The notes below the pieces were generated by a model. It was not told the origin of the DNA. It worked only from the letters and a program-made list of their open reading frames with translations, and made no database searches. Shown here piece by piece: positions 59,476 to 64,000 of a DNA stretch of 64,000 nucleotides; the stretch's first letter is position 1; each line of letters starts with the position of its first letter. The stretch covers positions 558,001 to 622,000 of the forward strand of contig JAUTDP010000014.1 of assembly GCA_033439795.1 (NCBI GenBank), written 5' to 3'. The translations under genes and the position numbers were made by a program. This DNA is from Sordaria brevicollis. Lineage: Eukaryota; Ascomycota; Sordariomycetes; Sordariales; Sordariaceae.

Positions 59476-59571
59476 CGACCCGTAAGGGATTCGAACCCTT
59501 GTCGTCCTGCAGTGCGTACACAGACGGGGATTTACCCCGCCAGGAATGTTCCCAGTTAACACCAACGGGCC
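59476..59571 (-). tRNA. tRNA gene, probably intron-containing, anticodon not assigned
   Basis: The minus-strand acceptor stem pairs at all seven positions (GGCCCGT with ACGGGTC, one G-U). The T arm is perfect (AAGGG-TTCGAAT-CCCTT). A D arm (TGTT/AACA around AACTGGG) is visible, and a T8 run downstream is a Pol III terminator. Total length 96 nt, about 23 more than a standard tRNA. TCCTG...CAGGA can form the anticodon stem with an enlarged loop holding an intron, including a CGGGG/CCCCG hairpin. However, base 33 would then be C, not T. An alternative fold (CTGTG/TGCAG) puts the extra bases before the anticodon arm. Acceptor and T-arm sequences resemble Val-type tRNAs. It could be a decayed gene. 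Confidence 0.5.
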
Positions 59572-61140
59572 ATTTGCCATTTGGAAGTTGTTGAAAGGTT
59601 GTCAACTAGACTCAACTTATGTACCCCGAAAAGCTTGGGTTGAGGCTGGAAAGTTTGGCTCGAGGTCTACAAGTCAAAGATAGGAAGTGCTTGCACTTTA
59701 CACTGGAGGTGCCGCTGTTTTCAGCTCTTCGAGGATCGGTGAGTTTGTCTGATGCGAAACGAGAAATTGACACAGCGTCGTGGCGGCGCAACATCTTGCT
59801 AAGGACAATCAATGAAGACACAATTTAGCACTTTACCGGTCTTTGCGACTTGCACATAGACATGGAATTTGAGGAGAGGAGATAAATACGATCATCCTTT
59901 TACAATGTACGTATACATGTAAAACGCCAGCCGGGAATCCGAGAGCAACACAAGCAACCCCGGATCTCATCATCCCGGTGTGCGGAGCGGGGCCGGGAGA
60001 TGCCTCGGCCGGCGGGGTCGGGGATCCATCACCGCACACAGTGTCTCTCAAACTTTCTGCTTCTTTCTGTTTCGTTTTCTCCATCTTCACCCTGTCGTTT
60101 CCCTGACAACCGATGGATATTCATTCTCATCATGCAAAAAACAAAAACAAACTGTATGGGGCTTTGAGTGAAAAAGCCACAGTTGTCCGAGCAACGCCGG
60201 ATGATAACGGCCGGTCGATAGTAGCAACACGATAGCGATGGAATTTCTTCTCTTCTCCAAAGTGGAAGAAACGGGATGCTACGTTGCAAGGCAAGTTCTC
60301 ATGCATCGGATTTTTTTTTTCTACACCCTTCTGCTGGTTTGTTCGTTAGCACGGGACTTCACAACGCCCTCTCCGCAACTCAGCCAGATTTCTACCAATT
60401 TTCATACAATAAACTGGTATCAACCAAATGCCTCTTTGACTGTCTCTACACGCTACTCAATTTTTAGTTTTTTATATGGTTGCTTCGTTGTTTTTCGGTA
60501 TATTTTTGCAGACCCTTGTCGCGAGAACCGCGCTAACAAACAAACCAGCATCAAATAGTACTTTGAAAGTGGGCATGAATTATCGAACCATTGAAAGGAA
60601 CCGCAAAAAGACCGTACGGCAGTGAAGAGTTTCCACCGAGAGAGAAATGTTAAAATTTGTTGCATTATCCACAGCGCCAATGTTCCTTGAACGAAGTGAC
60701 ACAAGAAGAGTGCCGAAAACAAAAGCATCGGCATCGCAACTGCCACCACTTGACCAGTCCCCGTCCCAGCCGGCAACTCCCGTCCCCCTTTTTCCATCCG
60801 AATCCGGGTCGGGTCCGGGCGAACACTCAACTTCCCCACATTCCGCATCTCGAACGGACACCGGCGCGGGGTACCGGTACGTCACTTGGGGCCCTACATT
60901 TGCCCGCAGCCCGCCCGTGTTGCCTGGCATGTCTGCCTACAGTACATCACATTCGATAATGAAGGAAACACCAAATCACATTTTTCATGCCCATGCAGAT
61001 ACTGCAGATGTATCTACTTACATTGCCACGGGGCTACGGCGGCAAAATTGTCAGCAAGGCTTGAAAGTATCAAATATCAAGCATGAAACATAAAGCATGA
61101 AGGAAGCACGTCGAAAGCATCAGTCACACCGCAAGACCAT

Positions 61141-61160
61141 CACCACCACCACCACCACCA
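61141..61160. repeat. CAC trinucleotide microsatellite
   Basis: Six to seven CAC units. Confidence 0.85.
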
Positions 61161-63477
61161 TCGTCTAGGAAGCAGGCAGTCCGAACGACGGCATGAACCC
61201 CCAACCAGAATCTGGCAAGGTGTGATCCGATAGGTATGTTTGCGAAATTGTAACTCCGGACAGAAAATCCCTTGCCAAAAGAGCTGTGACTCTTGTGAGG
61301 GGAAGCGAAACTGCCTGCTGCGCTGCCTTGAAAAGAAAGGATGAGGAACAGAAAAACGAACCAATGAATCCGCGTCGAACCAGGTCTGGAAGAAGGATTT
61401 CGTGAAGATGTTCCGCGAAGTAAGGAACAGGCAACGAATCAAACGATCAAGAAGCGCGGCTATGGGGAGGTCAAAAACGCGGTTAAGAATTCGTGAGATG
61501 GCGTCTCGTCTCGGGAAACCCGTCTCGTGCCCGTGTGCGTGTAGACTGACAACGAACGAACGGGATGCGCGTCAACCCGCGTGGCTTTGGTGTTTTGGAC
61601 GAATCCCGAACGTTGGAAAACCAAGAATTGGAGATCTCACGAAATCTCGAAATGAACCTCCAATGGAATTCGCGAATCTCGTGTGTGAAAAGGCACGAAG
61701 ATCTCCGGGGCCCAACCCTGGGTTTGTACATTCGATATCTGGAACTTTTTACCCCGCGGTTGGTTCAACTTTCCAAGGATTAACTTCACAAACCTGCAAC
61801 ACAGCATTCAGGCCTCCATCCAGCTCCTCCTGATTGCCAGGCTTCTTACAAGAGGCACCCGGGCGAATGTGACTGTAACTGTACTCGGGCGCGGGGGAGC
61901 GACCTATAGGGGAGCTGGAATGACCGATCTTGAACATAAAATTATACCTCACGGACATGACATCTTTGGTGCAGCCTGTTCCAGTTCGCAACATTTCCTT
62001 TTTTGAAAGAGGGGAAAGCATGGTGCTAGCAAGTTTTGGAAGCAACGCTCGCAGGCAGAAAAGCACGACATCAACAAGAGAACGCAAAGGCACCGTCAGA
62101 CACAGGCCAGATCCTTTCCTCCGCCAGCGTCCGGGCATCACCGTTCTTTGGTGGTCGGGCATTGATACAGCTTCGGTTCGGTTCACGGTGTGCAGATTTG
62201 TTGATGAGGATTAACCGCGGGGAAGAGAACTCCGCGTGAATGGCTTGAACGCATTGACGAAGGGGATATTAATGTATTTCTGCAAAGGCAGAGATGATGA
62301 TAAATAAACACTTTCAAGTATATAATAGATCTTACATTCATTTTTCACATGAAACTTAACTTTCCGGTGCTAGGCAGCTTTATATACGCGTGGATTACCC
62401 GATATTTTCTTACCGCTATGGACGGAAAGAGCAAATATGCATTTCGCATATCCTTCCCAGGAGGCAACTTCCATGGTTGTCAGATCATCTCTTTTTACAG
62501 GTTCCTACCTCCTTTTCCCCAAAATGCAAACAAACGAATTGGACGGCCGATCACGCATTTATAACATTTTTAGCATGGCAAACCTCCTGTTTGACACACA
62601 AAAACCAAGAAGGAACACTGACTTTTTGGGATGCAATCCTCGGTACCATCCAGCTGGATGTATGCCAGAAGCCTGGAGGTGTGATCGACGATGATCATAC
62701 ATAAGTCAACTCCACTCGAAACTCGCCGAAACCTGAAGGAGATCAAAGTCAAAGCCAAGGAATATCGATTTCCCTTACCAAATGTCCTCTCACTCTTAAA
62801 CGAGATGTTGCTGGGACGATTAAACTTGGCAGTTATGAAAAATCCCAAATTTGTTCCTCGTTTGTCCTCGGCAACATGTGCCTGACATTATTGCCTGTTA
62901 GGTAGTACATAGTGATTCTTGCTAAACTACCTATAAAAGCTATTTCGAGGATGGGCCGTTTGTTGGCTCTTAGCTTTTAGACCTACGACACTCGTTGAAA
63001 GAAGAGACAAATGACGACTACATACATATGAAGAGGCAAACTATCCGAAACCTACGAAACACTTACCAACTCTTCATCCCGTTCTCTGCTGTCATCGGCG
63101 GGCTCAAGAGAGGTATGTTCCCAAAGGAGGGACCAACGCCGTCTAGGTACCCACAACTTTCGCCGTTCTGCTCGCTACATATCACATTTTCTCAAACTTG
63201 GAAAAACATGAATTATGGATAGGGGTAGATGGAAAAGGTTACCTCAGCTGAATCTTTTGGGAAGTTGAGGACGGAAGCTCGGCTACCTCTTACCCCTGGC
63301 CGATCATGCCTATCCAATATCTGATCTTGATACTGTGACCGAGAATCAACTTCTTCCGTTAAATGTTGAAGATCAATATTCATAATCTTTCCGTGAAACT
63401 ATCACATCGAGAGGTTTCCGTTATAAGTTTGTAATTCGATTGCATATGAAGTCTTTCTTGCGAGAACCTCTCTTGAG

Positions 63478-63903
63478 CGAAAACGGTAACGACATAGTGC
63501 AGATTCCGTCCTCACATAGTACAACCCAGGCCAAAGTCTCTTACCGCGACCGCAAATATTGCAACCAAGATGACATTTGAAAGCTTGGTCTTTTTGAGGC
63601 TTCGGATTTTGAAAGACACTTCAATTGGAATTACCTTTTTATCCGTTTTAATATCAATGGAAAGGGGTCTAAAATGGCCGTAAAAATGGCCGTATCGAAA
63701 AAGGGTTTTACGCTCGCGAGGAGACTTCCACGCCTACTATCTTGGCATCTATTTTAACCCTTGTATTGGCATGCCTCAATAGCGAAAAGTGGGTCATTTG
63801 GGGGGTCGGACAAGAAATAACCTTTTTTGGGGCCAGCTCGGCCTCTTACCTGTAGGGTGCACTATGTGAGGACGGAATCTGCACTATGTCGTTACCGTCT
63901 TCG
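63478..63903. mobile_element. short non-autonomous (MITE-like) element with about 44-bp inverted repeats
   Basis: 426 bp. The left repeat (63478-63521) and right repeat (63861-63903) are inverted copies. 38 consecutive bases (63484-63521 against 63898-63861) are identical by eye, and the outer tip differs by one base and one indel. The 9-bp sequence TCTCTTGAG repeats directly outside (63469-63477 and 63904-63912), a target duplication of the size typical of Mutator-like elements. The interior has no ORF of note and no RIP signature (normal composition, no TAA excess). The repeats contain a sub-motif ACATAGT twice. A MULE-related MITE is the best guess. Its ends do not visibly match those of the MULE at 41.9 kb beyond the initial CGA. 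Confidence 0.85.
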
Positions 63904-63912
63904 TCTCTTGAG

Positions 63913-64000
63913 ATGCCGAATTATTACTGGCCAATCAAACGGTGCCTGAACCAGAACGTCGGAGACTTTGGATATCACGAAATATCGACGGAAGCAGGTT
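63913..64000. other. window end, nothing recognised
   Basis: 88 bp of normal composition without a feature I can support. Confidence 0.3.

Larger units (their letters stand above)
57898..63468. other. 5.6-kb gene-poor region
   Basis: No protein gene is recognisable. ORFs of 60-148 codons (for example 60647-61093 plus, 61402-61833 plus) overlap on opposite strands without domains. The only genic signals are one plausible tRNA gene (59476-59571) and one tRNA relic (about 59150-59235), both minus. Base composition is near normal and I see no dense TAA pattern. Confidence 0.45.

Noticed and set aside
59612..59828. Two 69-codon frames on opposite strands covering the same bases
   Set aside because: Both lack domains and neighbours; a mirrored pair of this size is expected by chance.
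60647..61093. 148-codon plus-strand frame in the gene-poor right arm
   Set aside because: No domain, overlapped by frames on the other strand, no splice-consistent extension.
41896..63903. Shared ends between the MULE and the 426-bp element
   Set aside because: Apart from an initial CGA the terminal repeats do not align by eye, so I do not call the short element a deletion derivative of this MULE.
1..64000. CRISPR array, bacterial operon, riboswitch or anti-phage system
   Set aside because: The window is intron-containing fungal DNA; the only regular repeats are microsatellites, short tandem arrays and transposon ends.

Overview
The window is nuclear DNA of a filamentous ascomycete, most likely Neurospora or a close Sordariaceae relative. 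The genes have short GT...AG introns (53-157 nt) with CTAAC/CTGAC-type branch sites. They encode typical fungal proteins: a fungal NADPH oxidase, UDP-GlcNAc pyrophosphorylase, a class I myosin and a G1 cyclin. GC-balanced gene blocks alternate abruptly with very AT-rich blocks full of TAA codons. Those blocks still read as transposon proteins once the stops are ignored, which is the pattern left by repeat-induced point mutation (RIP). All assignments come from reading the sequence and recognising families; no searches were run.

Layout. 1-3,960: RIP-ruined Ty1/copia-like retrotransposon on the minus strand, cut by the window edge. 5.2-19.2 kb: compact housekeeping block with a COMPASS WD40 subunit (swd1), tRNA-His guanylyltransferase (thg1), a G-patch ribosome-biogenesis protein (TMA23/GPATCH4-like), a probably mitochondrial acyl/malonyl-CoA synthetase, a BolA protein, UDP-GlcNAc pyrophosphorylase and NADPH oxidase nox-1. 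23.1-27.0 kb: class I myosin, whose first coding exon is only the ATG. 28.0-33.4 kb: an 1,823-residue WDR59/Sea3 (Mtc5)-like SEA/GATOR2 subunit. 34.6-35.3 kb: ubc13. 38.1-39.4 kb: G1 cyclin cln-1.

41.9-45.1 kb: a complete Mutator-like (MULE) DNA transposon with 51-bp terminal inverted repeats and an 8-bp target duplication; its interior is destroyed by RIP and its ends are nearly intact. 45.1-51.9 kb: normal base composition but no recognisable gene. 51.9-57.9 kb: a complete Ty1/copia element with two 169-bp LTRs and a 5-bp target duplication, RIP-mutated throughout, carrying an RIP-damaged tRNA-like sequence between pol and the 3' LTR. 57.9-63.5 kb: gene-poor DNA with one plausible but odd tRNA gene and one tRNA relic. 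63.48-63.90 kb: a 426-bp element that looks non-autonomous, with about 44-bp inverted repeats and a 9-bp target duplication, and no sign of RIP.

The genes are unrelated single-copy cell functions: chromatin, tRNA processing, cell-wall precursor synthesis, polarity and ROS signalling, nutrient signalling, DNA-damage ubiquitination and the cell cycle. They do not form a pathway cluster. The most informative unusual content is in the mobile elements, whose ends and target duplications can be defined to the base.
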